NCBI GenBank assembly: GCA_007571355.1 | Contig: RKRO01000448.1 | Location: 1-10,119 of the forward strand | Origin: Candidatus Poribacteria bacterium | Lineage (GTDB): Bacteria; Poribacteria; WGA-4E; WGA-3G | Reading direction: 5' to 3' | DNA length: 10,119 nt | Shown here: in pieces, positions 1 through 6,814 of the stretch | Position numbering within the stretch: the first letter of the stretch is position 1 | Layout: each line of letters starts with the position of its first letter | The notes under the pieces: generated by a model | Told to the model about the DNA's origin: nothing | Seen by the model: only the letters and a program-made list of their open reading frames with translations | The model's database searches: none | Made by a program: the position numbers and the translations under genes

Positions 1-159
1 GTTCTCGTGTTTGTTGTTTTACTATCCCCTACTTATAAACAATATATTGTCGATACCGTTAAAACTGTGTTTTATGGTAGAAAACAAGAAGCACCACGCC
101 CGAAGGCTTCACCTGTAAAATTTCGACAACCCGCCCTACCGAGCGGTTTGCGCCTTTGA
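1..159 (+). CDS. C-terminal end of an unidentified, possibly membrane-anchored protein (partial)
   Basis: The first reading frame is open from the window edge to a TGA at 157-159, giving 52 residues of a protein that begins upstream. It starts with a short hydrophobic run (VLVFVVLLSP), followed by a basic, proline-rich tail (YGRKQEAPRPKASP and onward). This fits a final transmembrane helix with a short soluble tail. I do not recognise the family. The last codons (about 128-153) are G/C-rich and resemble intergenic repeat sequence, so the natural C-terminus may have been altered. The second frame is also open and hydrophobic to about 118, so the frame choice is not certain. The gene lies 78 bp upstream of the LptE-like gene and may belong to the same envelope-related cluster. 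Confidence 0.4.
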   Translation, partial: VLVFVVLLSPTYKQYIVDTVKTVFYGRKQEAPRPKASPVKFRQPALPSGLRL

Positions 160-227
160 AGGTGAGATTGGAGAACTGTCCTCAATCATATTCAACGCGG
201 ATTGAATTACAAACTTCAACAAAACTC

Positions 228-231
228 GGAG
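228..231 (+). promoter_or_regulatory. Ribosome binding site deciding the start of the LptE-like gene
   Basis: GGAG lies 6 bases before the ATG at 238. This favours the ATG over the in-frame TTG at 202, which has no comparable site and would put extra polar residues in front of the signal peptide. Near-identical GGAGAAA sites precede the Uma2 gene (3730) and the protease gene (4641). Confidence 0.75.
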
Positions 232-237
232 AAAAAA

Positions 238-753
238 ATGTCTAAAGCACTGTTGCTATTAGGAATACCAATATGGTTGAGTATAGTTTCTGGATGTGGT
301 TACGTTTCCAAGTCGGAATACTTAGAGCATATCAACACCATTCGTATTGCACCTATTGAAATCTTGGATGCCGATTTCTCTTACGATAACGCCTCCCAAC
401 GTCCTTACGATGAAGTCATTCACGAAAAACTAACGCAACGATTCAACAGGAAATGGCGGGATGGGAACGATTCCGAACTTACAATGCGAATACAAGACTT
501 CGACCTACGGGAACACGATTACGGCCCCCAAGGGCAAGTCGAAATGGTGCGAATGACCCTACAAATCGAATACGAATTCTTTGACAGGGTCCGCAACAAC
601 ATGATCGCGCAATCGAACAACCACCTTCAAGTTCACGATTACTACATCGTATCAGGCCGGGCTGAACCACCGGAAACCCGTGAAGAGGCTGAAAGACGTA
701 TCGTAGAAGAACTGATAGACGATCTTTACAACCAACTTGCGGAGCAATGGTAA
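238..753 (+). CDS. LptE-like LPS-assembly outer-membrane lipoprotein
   Basis: The protein is 171 residues, starting at ATG 238. Residues 1-19 form a lipoprotein signal peptide, and the lipobox V-S-G-C places the lipidated cysteine at residue 20. The mature start, CGYVSKSEYLEHINTIRIAP, has the Cys-Gly-Tyr opening and the early strand (TIRIAPIEI) typical of LptE/LPS-assembly lipoproteins. It is followed by a helix (YDEVIHEKLTQRFN) and alternating strands (residues about 85-130), then a charged C-terminal helix (EEAERRIVEELIDDLYNQLAEQW region). In the known family, LptE plugs the LptD barrel and helps deliver LPS to the outer leaflet. The length matches the family. It is 28 bp upstream of another lipoprotein gene. 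The family is highly divergent and I rely on architecture rather than an alignment, so a different small lipoprotein of similar fold is possible. Confidence 0.65.
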   Translation: MSKALLLLGIPIWLSIVSGCGYVSKSEYLEHINTIRIAPIEILDADFSYDNASQRPYDEVIHEKLTQRFNRKWRDGNDSELTMRIQDFDLREHDYGPQGQVEMVRMTLQIEYEFFDRVRNNMIAQSNNHLQVHDYYIVSGRAEPPETREEAERRIVEELIDDLYNQLAEQW

Positions 754-781
754 GCGAACGTCGTCCGGAGTTTTCTCGCGA

Positions 782-1867
782 ATGAAATACATAACAATAG
801 GTATCTTTGAGAAATTCTATCGTTGCTGCTTGAGTGCCTGTCTTTTTTTAAGTTTAATGTTAACTTCATGTGGTACTGAACAAGAAGACTGGACAGCAGT
901 TCAGCATGAAGGCAGATATATTTATGGCGTATGGCACGGCTCTACAGTGAAGAAGACAGAACTGCTCATGTCGGAAATAGCAAAAAACATAAAAGCCGCT
1001 CCAGGGCTTTCCGCGGTAGAAAATGCCTTAAAAACGACAGTGGCACCAGAGCATCTGTTACCGGACGGCGTGGACTTATTGGGTTGGGTTCAGTCACGGG
1101 CACCTTCAACATATCAAGGGCAAACGCTCTACCGAGATAGGGCTGTTTCGCCCGCTGCTTCGCCCGATCTTTACTACGCTTACGGCTTTCAACGACAAGC
1201 AGAGGCGGAATACCAAGCCCCTCAATTCGGTTCAAAACCGTTGATTCTACTCGAAATCTTTGATATGGGAACCCCGGAAAACGCCTTCGGAATTTATAAC
1301 TTTTACACCTATCCACGTATGAAATTTGAATGGGTGGGCGCTAAGGCGATGCTTTCAGGCGGGTACCTCCGATTTGCAAAAGGAAAGTATTTCGTTCAGA
1401 TTGAAGGCTATGAATTCGCTACTGGCATCCGTGAAGGCATGATCGCACTCGCGAAAGCCGTAGCAGCAGAGATCAAAGACCCACCACCGGAACCGAGAAT
1501 ACTCACGCACCTACCTAACAACAACAAGATATTTGGAAGTACCAAGTTATTTCGGTCAAATTGGGCACTAAGACAAATATACAGTACACTGCCTGAGAGT
1601 GTACCACAGCTGACCGATACAGCAGTCGGTGTCTCCGCATACTATCAAAATAAGCCCAACGCAAAAGATTGGACAGATGCACAGGTTCTTTTTATTATTC
1701 GTTTTCCAGACATCGCTACGGCGGAATCTGCTTACCTCTCTTACCGAAACACCGTAGATGTGCTCATAGAGGAATCCGCCGATTTTGAAAAAAGGACAGA
1801 CAGTGCAGTGTTTATCAACGAACCTTCTCCTATAGGAGGGGTTTCTAACCCCGATCCCCCAAAATAA
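782..1867 (+). CDS. DUF6599-type lipoprotein
   Basis: Starting at ATG 782, the protein is 361 residues. An in-frame TTG at 737 would overlap the LptE-like gene and has no clear ribosome site; GGAG at 767-770 serves the ATG with a long 11-base spacing. Residues about 15-29 are hydrophobic and end in the lipobox L-T-S-C, with Cys30 as the predicted lipid anchor. The middle has features I associate with DUF6599: LLPDGVDLLGW, LYYAYGF, LEIFDMGTPENAFGIYN and a GKYFVQIEGYE strand. A second half (about 230-350) repeats a similar pattern with VLFIIRFPDIATAESAYLSY, suggesting an internal duplication of a mixed alpha/beta domain. The function of this family is unknown; a periplasmic, membrane-tethered role is inferred. 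The last residues (about PSPIGGVSNPDPPK) are encoded by a palindrome and G/C hairpin that look repeat-derived, so the C-terminus may be an extension over the ancestral one. Confidence 0.7.
   Translation: MKYITIGIFEKFYRCCLSACLFLSLMLTSCGTEQEDWTAVQHEGRYIYGVWHGSTVKKTELLMSEIAKNIKAAPGLSAVENALKTTVAPEHLLPDGVDLLGWVQSRAPSTYQGQTLYRDRAVSPAASPDLYYAYGFQRQAEAEYQAPQFGSKPLILLEIFDMGTPENAFGIYNFYTYPRMKFEWVGAKAMLSGGYLRFAKGKYFVQIEGYEFATGIREGMIALAKAVAAEIKDPPPEPRILTHLPNNNKIFGSTKLFRSNWALRQIYSTLPESVPQLTDTAVGVSAYYQNKPNAKDWTDAQVLFIIRFPDIATAESAYLSYRNTVDVLIEESADFEKRTDSAVFINEPSPIGGVSNPDPPK
1827..1860 (+). repeat. Palindrome plus G/C-run hairpin inside the 3' end of the DUF6599 gene
   Basis: CTCCTATAGGAG (1827-1838) is a perfect 12-base palindrome. 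It runs directly into GGGGTT-TCT-AACCCC (1838-1852), a perfect 6-bp stem with a 3-base loop, followed by GATCCCCC. On the minus strand the segment reads GGGGGATCGGGGTT, close to GGGGGATCAAGGGGGGTT at 9771-9788. The 10-mer GGGTTTCTAA occurs at 1839-1848 and again at 9789-9798. This points to a dispersed short repeat family. Here it lies in the reading frame and ends just before the TAA. Confidence 0.6.
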
Positions 1868-1879
1868 AGGAGCCTTCTC

Positions 1880-2632
1880 ATGCAAGGCGATTTTGAAGCC
1901 TATCTCAACGACTCATTCCGTGATGAAAACGGCAAACTCAATTTAGCAGCTTTGTTGGAATTAGAGGACGAAGCCGATATGGATGTCGCTGTCGTCATGC
2001 CGACCCCCCAACCGCTTCCCGAAAACAGTGAACTTGCCGAGGCAATTCGTGGTAATCCGCGTGCCCTCGGTTGCGCACTTGTACATCCGACAGAGCCGGA
2101 GCCTGTTGAGCAAGTCAGATTGACGGCTGAAGTGTGGGAAATGCCCGGAATCAAACTGATGCCCGCCATTCACAACTACAATGTAGATGATCCTATCGTA
2201 CGTCCCGTCGTTGAAGCCGCACGTGACTATGGACTTATCATCTCAATTCACTCTGGCCCTAACAATTGTCATCCCAACCGGATCGGCACTGTCGCAAGTT
2301 GGGTGCCCGAAACGCCTGTTATCATGGATCACATGGGGTTCCCAGACGATTTAGACGCGGGGATCTCTGTCGCAAAAGCAAACAAGAATGTCTCACTCGG
2401 AACCACTATCCTCCGCTTCCATCGCCGTTGGGGGACAAACCCTGACACCGTTGTTCCAACTGAGGTAAAGAAAGCCGTCGATGAACTCGGACCCGAACAG
2501 ATCGTCTTCGGCTCCAATTTGCCGGAATACCGACCCATTCAAGTTATTAACGCCCTCAAACGGTTGGAACTCGGCGATGATGCCGAAGCACTAATTTTCG
2601 GCGATAATCTTGCTCGTATCTATGGACTCTAA
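1880..2632 (+). CDS. Amidohydrolase-2 family TIM-barrel protein with atypical metal site
   Basis: The protein is 250 residues. ATG 1880 follows AGGAG (1868-1872) by 7 bases, and a stop codon 12 bases upstream in frame excludes a longer start. The fold is that of the amidohydrolase 2 family (ACMSD-like TIM barrels): AVVMP (about 37-41), the ALVHP strand (66-70), GIKLMP (90-95), a barrel His in ISIHSGPN (His124), a second in IMDHMGF (His151), and a C-terminal VFGSNLPEY followed by IFGDNLARIYGL. Two usual elements are missing. There is no N-terminal strand with an HxH metal pair (the family normally opens with a DxHxH-like motif). The usual catalytic Asp in GSDxP is Asn213 (GSNLP). It may be catalytically altered or non-enzymatic. 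The gene sits 12 bp after the DUF6599 stop and 5 bp before gcvT, so it is probably co-transcribed. The substrate cannot be assigned. Confidence 0.75.
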   Translation: MQGDFEAYLNDSFRDENGKLNLAALLELEDEADMDVAVVMPTPQPLPENSELAEAIRGNPRALGCALVHPTEPEPVEQVRLTAEVWEMPGIKLMPAIHNYNVDDPIVRPVVEAARDYGLIISIHSGPNNCHPNRIGTVASWVPETPVIMDHMGFPDDLDAGISVAKANKNVSLGTTILRFHRRWGTNPDTVVPTEVKKAVDELGPEQIVFGSNLPEYRPIQVINALKRLELGDDAEALIFGDNLARIYGL

Positions 2633-2637
2633 GGACA

Positions 2638-3714
2638 ATGAAGAAAACACCGCTTCATCAAGTCCATAAAACCCTCAACGCCAAATTCACCGAATTCGGC
2701 GGTTGGGAGATGCCACTCCAATACAGTGGTATTGTTAAGGAGCATCTCACTGTTCGATCAACTGTCGGTCTGTTTGACCTGTCGCACATGGGTGAATTCG
2801 AGATTCACGGACCCGGCGCGAATGAGTTGGCGCAAAAACTCAGCACCAACGATGTCGGACGTTTAACCGATGGACGCGTGTTGTATACCCTCTTCTGTAA
2901 TGACACAGGCGGAATCGTTGACGACCTCCTTATTTACCGGCATGCGGATAACCACTATATGCTGGTCGTCAATGCCGCGAATATAGAAAAAGACTTGGCA
3001 TGGATAGAGACTCACAACGACACAGATGCAGAAGTAGAAGATGTAAGCGAAGATACAGCTCTCATCGCACTCCAAGGTCCAAAGGCAATAGACATGCTAA
3101 ATCCTTTCGTTCCAGAATTGGATGTCTCTGAGATTTCCTTTTTCCGGTTTGTAGTGGATGAGGTTGCAGGCATCCGAACCGTAATTTCACGAACAGGGTA
3201 CACAGGTGAGACAGGTTTTGAATTATACATTGATGCAAACGGTGCGGAGAATTTATGGCATGCGCTCTATCCTGCTGTGATAGAGGCAGGAGGGCAACCG
3301 ATAGGACTCGGCGCACGCGATACCTTAAGGCTTGAAGCCGGACTCCGCCTCTACGGTGTAGATATGAACGACGACACAAACCCGTATGAAGCCGGACTCG
3401 GCAGATTCGTCAAATCCAAGAATCGCCAATTTATTGGGAAAAACGCACTCCTCGCCGCTAAAAAGAGAGGCATTGAGAAACAGATAATAGGGTTTCAGAT
3501 GCTTGACCGTGCTGTGGCGCGCGCCGGTTATACTGTTTATCAGCACGGTGAACAAGTAGGCGAAGTGACAAGCGGCGCACCATCGCCGAGTCTGAAATGC
3601 AACATCGGTTTCGCTCTTATAACATCACAAACAATATCTGAAGATGATAAAATTGAAATAGAAATTCGCGGTAGGAGACATCCCGCTAAAATTGTAACGG
3701 TACCTTTCATCTAA
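2638..3714 (+). CDS. gcvT: Aminomethyltransferase, glycine cleavage T protein
   Basis: The protein is 358 residues, the normal length for bacterial GcvT. It transfers the aminomethyl carbon from lipoyl-GcvH to tetrahydrofolate, giving 5,10-methylene-THF, ammonia and reduced H protein in the cytoplasm. The N-terminus TPLHQVHKTLNAKFTEFGGW, the folate-domain motif VGLFDLSHMGEFEI, and GGIVDDLLIYR with the conserved Asp pair (95-96) are all present. So are TGYTGETGFELYI, the signature GLGARDTLRLEAGLRLYG, and the C-terminal barrel motif GEVTSGAPSPSL. No key residue appears missing. The ATG lies 5 bases after the amidohydrolase stop. A weak AAGGA at 2631-2635 overlaps that stop and is very close to the ATG, which suggests translational coupling. 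There is no room for a separate promoter or a glycine riboswitch. The rest of the gcv genes are 2.7 kb downstream. Confidence 0.96.
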   Translation: MKKTPLHQVHKTLNAKFTEFGGWEMPLQYSGIVKEHLTVRSTVGLFDLSHMGEFEIHGPGANELAQKLSTNDVGRLTDGRVLYTLFCNDTGGIVDDLLIYRHADNHYMLVVNAANIEKDLAWIETHNDTDAEVEDVSEDTALIALQGPKAIDMLNPFVPELDVSEISFFRFVVDEVAGIRTVISRTGYTGETGFELYIDANGAENLWHALYPAVIEAGGQPIGLGARDTLRLEAGLRLYGVDMNDDTNPYEAGLGRFVKSKNRQFIGKNALLAAKKRGIEKQIIGFQMLDRAVARAGYTVYQHGEQVGEVTSGAPSPSLKCNIGFALITSQTISEDDKIEIEIRGRRHPAKIVTVPFI

Positions 3715-3738
3715 TATCAACAATCAAACGGAGAAATC

Positions 3739-4596
3739 ATGGATACCATAAACGACTTTGGATTCAAACAGAGAAAATATATGCCAGTTTTTCCCAAAGC
3801 AAACGGTAAAACGACTGTCTACATTGAAGGTTATCCGTGTGAAGATGACGAACCTATGTCCGCAACCGATTTTCACGGCGAACAGATTAACACGCTCGCC
3901 GATCAATTCAAACGATACTTCGCAATCAACGAACTCGTTCACATCGCTGTTGACAGCTTTATCTATTATGGTAAAGGCGACATCACAAAATGTGTCGCGC
4001 CAGATATTTACATCGTCTTCGGCGTTGCGAAATATCCGTTACGACGTAGTTTCTATACATGGGCAGAAGGCGCAGCACCCGTTGCCGTCTTTGAATTCCT
4101 CTCCGACGCGACAGCACATCAAGATCGGACTGAAAAAGTCGACGTGTATCTCAAGGATATAGGTGTCCAAGAGTATTTTATCCATCAACCGGAGTTGAAA
4201 AAACCTGCAGAATTTCGCGGGTGGCGGCGGGATCCATCATGGGGTATTGTTGAGATGGAACCGGATGCAGAAGGCGGCCTGTTCAGTGAAGCGTTAAATC
4301 TCTACTTTCGCTGGGAGGAACAACACCACACCCACGTTAGGCTGTTGCGTCCGTATCTGCCAGATGGCACGCCGATTACAACATCTATAGAAGAGCAGCA
4401 CCTCAAAGAAGCAGCAGAAGCACGCGCAGAAAAAGAAGCACAACTGAAAGAAGCAGCAGAAGCACGCGCAGAAAAAGAAGCACAGCGACGGCAAGATGCT
4501 GAAAAACTCGCAGCAACTGAAGCGCAACGCCGACAGGATGCTGAAGCAGAATTAGAAAAACTTCGCGCGCAACTCGTGAACTTTCAACGTCAATAG
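3739..4596 (+). CDS. Uma2-family PD-(D/E)XK nuclease-like protein with coiled-coil tail
   Basis: The protein is 285 residues. ATG 3739 follows GGAG (3730-3733) by 5 bases. Residues about 40-195 form the Uma2 (DUF820) domain, a restriction-endonuclease-like fold. The motifs are APDIYIVFG (Asp89), AVFEFLS (Glu119), then D129-x3-K133, and GVQEYFI (Glu145). These match the family's conserved D-E-D-K arrangement, in which the lysine is displaced from a classical ExK. The family is widespread and often multicopy, especially in cyanobacteria, and its biological role is unsettled. Residues about 217-285 are a charged Glu/Ala/Lys/Gln/Arg coiled coil, including two exact copies of a 14-residue unit (LKEAAEARAEKEAQ) and a third degenerate one. 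This tail could mediate oligomerisation. The gene lies 24 bp after gcvT and interrupts the gcv cluster. Fold assignment is confident; nuclease activity is inferred. Confidence 0.85.
   Translation: MDTINDFGFKQRKYMPVFPKANGKTTVYIEGYPCEDDEPMSATDFHGEQINTLADQFKRYFAINELVHIAVDSFIYYGKGDITKCVAPDIYIVFGVAKYPLRRSFYTWAEGAAPVAVFEFLSDATAHQDRTEKVDVYLKDIGVQEYFIHQPELKKPAEFRGWRRDPSWGIVEMEPDAEGGLFSEALNLYFRWEEQHHTHVRLLRPYLPDGTPITTSIEEQHLKEAAEARAEKEAQLKEAAEARAEKEAQRRQDAEKLAATEAQRRQDAEAELEKLRAQLVNFQRQ
4402..4527 (+). repeat. 42-bp in-frame tandem repeat in the Uma2 coiled-coil tail
   Basis: Unit 1 (4402-4443) and unit 2 (4444-4485) each encode the same 14 residues (LKEAAEARAEKEAQ). They differ only at the Leu codon (CTC or CTG) and the last Gln codon (CAA or CAG). 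A third, degenerate 14-residue unit (RRQDAEKLAATEAQ) follows at 4486-4527, and RRQDAEA then begins again. Near-identity at the DNA level implies a recent duplication. A unit of two heptads keeps the coiled-coil register when copy number changes. Confidence 0.9.
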
Positions 4597-4613
4597 TTCA
4601 GTTAAAAGCAGTC

Positions 4614-4630
4614 GGCACACACTGTGTGCC
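4614..4630 (+). other. Inverted repeat between the Uma2 and protease genes
   Basis: GGCACAC-ACT-GTGTGCC forms a perfect 7-bp stem with a 3-base loop, 17 bases after the Uma2 stop and 10 bases before the ribosome site of the next gene. It is followed by ATAACCCTTT rather than a T run, so it is not a typical intrinsic terminator. It could be an mRNA-stabilising hairpin or an operator-like dyad; nothing in the sequence decides between these. Confidence 0.5.
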
Positions 4631-4651
4631 ATAACCCTTTGGAGAAATAAA

Positions 4652-6339
4652 ATGAACTATTACACGAGATTTTTGTTATGTTTTTTAGGGCTCGGGCTAT
4701 TTCTTTCATTCTCTGATATCGCGATTTACGCCCAGGAAGCTCCCGGAAAAGCCGAAAAGCCAACGGAAACCGACATAATATCCGATACGGCAAAAGAATC
4801 TACAGTCCGCATAGTCGGCGGTAACTTTTCGATGCTTGGAGTTGGGAGTGGGTTTTTTGTTGATAAAGATAAAATTGTGACCAATATCCACGTTGTTTCA
4901 CAGCCAGGTCTCTATACCGCAAACTTATTAACAGTAAGACAGTCTGGCGAGTTGAAAAAGTAAGTGCTTTTGATATAAAGAATGACCTTGTCGTCTTAAA
5001 AATTGCAGATGAAGGCACACCACTTCCGCTGCGGAACAGCGATAGAGTCCAAATTGGTGACTCTGTATATGCGGTAGGATTTCCAGCTGCTTACAAAGTA
5101 ACCGAGGGAACTATACATAACATTGAGAAGAACAATAAATGGTTTCGGATGACAGTTGATGTTTCTGCTGGAAACAGTGGGGGCCCTATTCTAGACAGTG
5201 AAGGTGAAGTCATTGGCGTTGCAACTGCAGTTTATGATTCTCATAGTTATGCTATTCCCTCAAACAAGGTCAAAGCATTACTTACTGAAACTAAAACAGA
5301 GTCTATGCAACAGTGGCATAAGCGCGAAGCCATACGTGCGGTCCATTATTATATGATTGCCCAAGAAAAATACTTTGCCAAGGACTATAACCAAGCGATA
5401 ACACATTTAGATAAAGCTATTCAGTTAAATCCAGAGAATACCTTTTATTTCATGAACCGCGGGGCAAGCAAGGATGCACTCGGCAAGCATGATGATGCAA
5501 TAGATGACTATAATCAAGCAATAAAACTTGATCCAGAGAATATTCGCGCATACAATGCTCGTGGCAGGACAAAGAACCACATTGGAGACTATGAAGGGGC
5601 AAAAGACGATTACTCTAAAAGCATCAAACTTGACCACAATAACAGTGAAGCATACAAAGCACGCGGTCATATAAGTCTTAAACTAAAAAACTATCAAGCA
5701 GCATTTGAAGATTTTACTGAAGCGATTAGATTTGACCCACAGGATTTAGATGCTAACCTTAGTATCGCTGAGTATTACCGTGATAAAGGTATGCTTGACA
5801 AAGCAGGTGAACATATTCAAAAAACAGGTTTAATTACGGAAGACTCATGGATAGTCCTCGGTCCATTTGATAATATAGATAAAATCGGTTTTGATACCGC
5901 ATATATTCCTGAAGAAGCAACACATATTGACCCAACTGTAAAATACAACACCATAGATGATAAAGTGGGTTGGCAAAAATGCTCAGATGATAAATTAGAT
6001 GGCAATATCAGGTTTTGGAAAGATGTTGATTGGCGTGTTGCTTATGCATGGACAACCGTTACCTCACCTGATGAAAGGGAAGTCCAATTCCGCTTTGATA
6101 GCGACGATCAGGGAAAGGTCTGGCTAAACGGGGTAGAAGTATATGCACATACAGAAACGCATAAAGCGATAGTGGACAGATATATTTTTCCCGTGACACT
6201 TAAGGCAGGTACGAACAGTATCCTCGTCAAGGTGTGTGAAGAGGAATATGGTTGGGGATTTTATCTCCGGATTACAGACAAAAATGGACAAGCTTTTGAT
6301 GATTTGGAAATCAATCGTGCTATGCAGGTTCAAGAATGA
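4652..6339 (+). pseudogene. Secreted trypsin-like protease with TPRs and C-terminal beta-sandwich, frameshifted
   Basis: As read, the gene is split: frame 2 from ATG 4652 (GGAG at 4641-4644, 7-base spacing) stops at 4963, while the rest of the protein continues in frame 1 from about 4921 to TGA 6339. Adding one A to the run at 4921-4923 joins them into a 562-residue protein. Its parts in order are a signal peptide (1-27, ending IYA), a trypsin-like/HtrA-type protease domain (about 45-220), four TPRs plus a partial fifth (about 230-397), and a C-terminal domain (about 399-550). The protease has His80 in TNIHVV, Asp112 in KNDLVVLK and Ser176 in GNSGGP. The C-terminal domain has WIVLGPF, FDSDDQGKVWLNG and LKAGTNSILVKV, resembling galactose-binding-like sandwiches of extracellular proteins. 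All catalytic residues survive, so a sequencing error or very recent mutation is as likely as true decay. This stretch looks more A/T-rich than the gcv genes. The natural substrate is unknown. Confidence 0.8.
4919..4923 (+). other. Frameshift site in the protease-TPR gene
   Basis: Frame 2 reads through ...SQPGLYTA with GCA at 4919-4921. Frame 1 resumes with AAA CTT from 4921 as KLINSKTVWRVEKVSAFD, which restores the expected strand leading to the KNDLVVL motif. A run of four As where three are present would fix it exactly. There is no X-XXY-YYZ slippery heptamer here, which argues against programmed frameshifting. Confidence 0.75.
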
Positions 6340-6354
6340 TATAGTCGTAAAAGG

Positions 6355-6400
6355 CAGTGTCTACATCCCCGCCTTGAAAGACTGGGTTTTGACATTGAAA
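6355..6400. mobile_element. Possible decayed transposon-end remnant before gcvH
   Basis: The 88-bp gap between the protease gene and gcvH contains ACATCCCCGCCTTGAAAG followed by ACTGGGTTTTGAC. This resembles the subterminal hairpin arms (CCCCGCC, TTGAAAG, GGCGGGG) seen at ends of IS200/IS605-type elements, but the second arm is degraded and no complete stem forms. No transposase or tnpB reading frame is present. The resemblance is from memory and weak. Confidence 0.2.
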
Positions 6401-6414
6401 AATTTGATAAACGT

Positions 6415-6420
6415 GAAGGA
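6415..6420 (+). promoter_or_regulatory. Ribosome binding site of gcvH
   Basis: GAAGGA lies 7 bases before the ATG at 6428. It supports that start, which gives the canonical short N-terminus before the KYNESHEW motif. Confidence 0.7.
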
Positions 6421-6427
6421 AAATTAG

Positions 6428-6814
6428 ATGATTCCACAAAACTTAAAATACAACGAAAGCCATGAATGGGCAAGACAAGAGGGCGACATCGCCACCATCG
6501 GTATCAGCGACTATGCCCAATCCGAAATCCAAGACATTGTCTATGTTGAATTGCCCGAAATCGGCACCGAACTCACACAGAAAACCGAATTCGGCGTGAT
6601 AGAATCCGTCAAAGCCGCGTTCGACCTTTACGCACCTGTCAGTGGGGAAGTGATTGAAGTCAACGAATCGTTACTTGACGCACCCGAACAAGTAAACGAA
6701 TCCCCTTACGATGATGGATGGTTTCTTAAAATTCGGATAACAGACCCAAGCGAACTTGACACACTTCTTGATGCCGACAGTTATCAAGCACATATTGAGG
6801 CAGAGCATGCTTGA
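6428..6814 (+). CDS. gcvH: Glycine cleavage system H protein (lipoyl carrier)
   Basis: The protein is 128 residues, the usual size. GcvH is the mobile lipoyl carrier of the cytoplasmic glycine cleavage system. It takes the aminomethyl group from GcvP, presents it to GcvT, and is reoxidised by the L protein. The opening LKYNESHEWARQEGDIATIG, then GISDYAQSEIQDIVYVELPEIG and FGVIESVKAAFDLYAPVSGE, are diagnostic. Lys62 in ESVKA is the lipoylation site. NESPYDDGWFLKI closes the domain. The gene ends inside the start of gcvP (8-bp overlap), so the two are translationally coupled. It lies 88 bp after the protease-TPR gene rather than next to gcvT, which is unusual for a gcv cluster. Confidence 0.97.
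   Translation: MIPQNLKYNESHEWARQEGDIATIGISDYAQSEIQDIVYVELPEIGTELTQKTEFGVIESVKAAFDLYAPVSGEVIEVNESLLDAPEQVNESPYDDGWFLKIRITDPSELDTLLDADSYQAHIEAEHA

Noticed and set aside
156..237. Promoter for the LptE-like gene
   Set aside because: TTGAAG (156) or TTGGAG (168) as -35 and CATATT (187) as -10 have spacings of about 25 and 13 bases, neither acceptable. A 6-bp inverted repeat, ATTCAA/TTGAAT (190-207), is present but too short to interpret.
4614..4630. Intrinsic terminator after the Uma2 gene
   Set aside because: The hairpin is good but no T run follows it, and the next gene's ribosome site begins 10 bases later.
4915..4930. Programmed ribosomal frameshift in the protease gene
   Set aside because: No slippery heptamer, stimulatory hairpin or internal ribosome-site-like sequence is seen at the junction; an indel in the A run is the simpler explanation.
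5149..6339. A separate gene starting at ATG 5149 within the protease domain
   Set aside because: The ATG falls in the strand just before the GNSGGP serine motif, and the frame is open and protein-like back to about 4921, so it is the continuation of the frameshifted gene.
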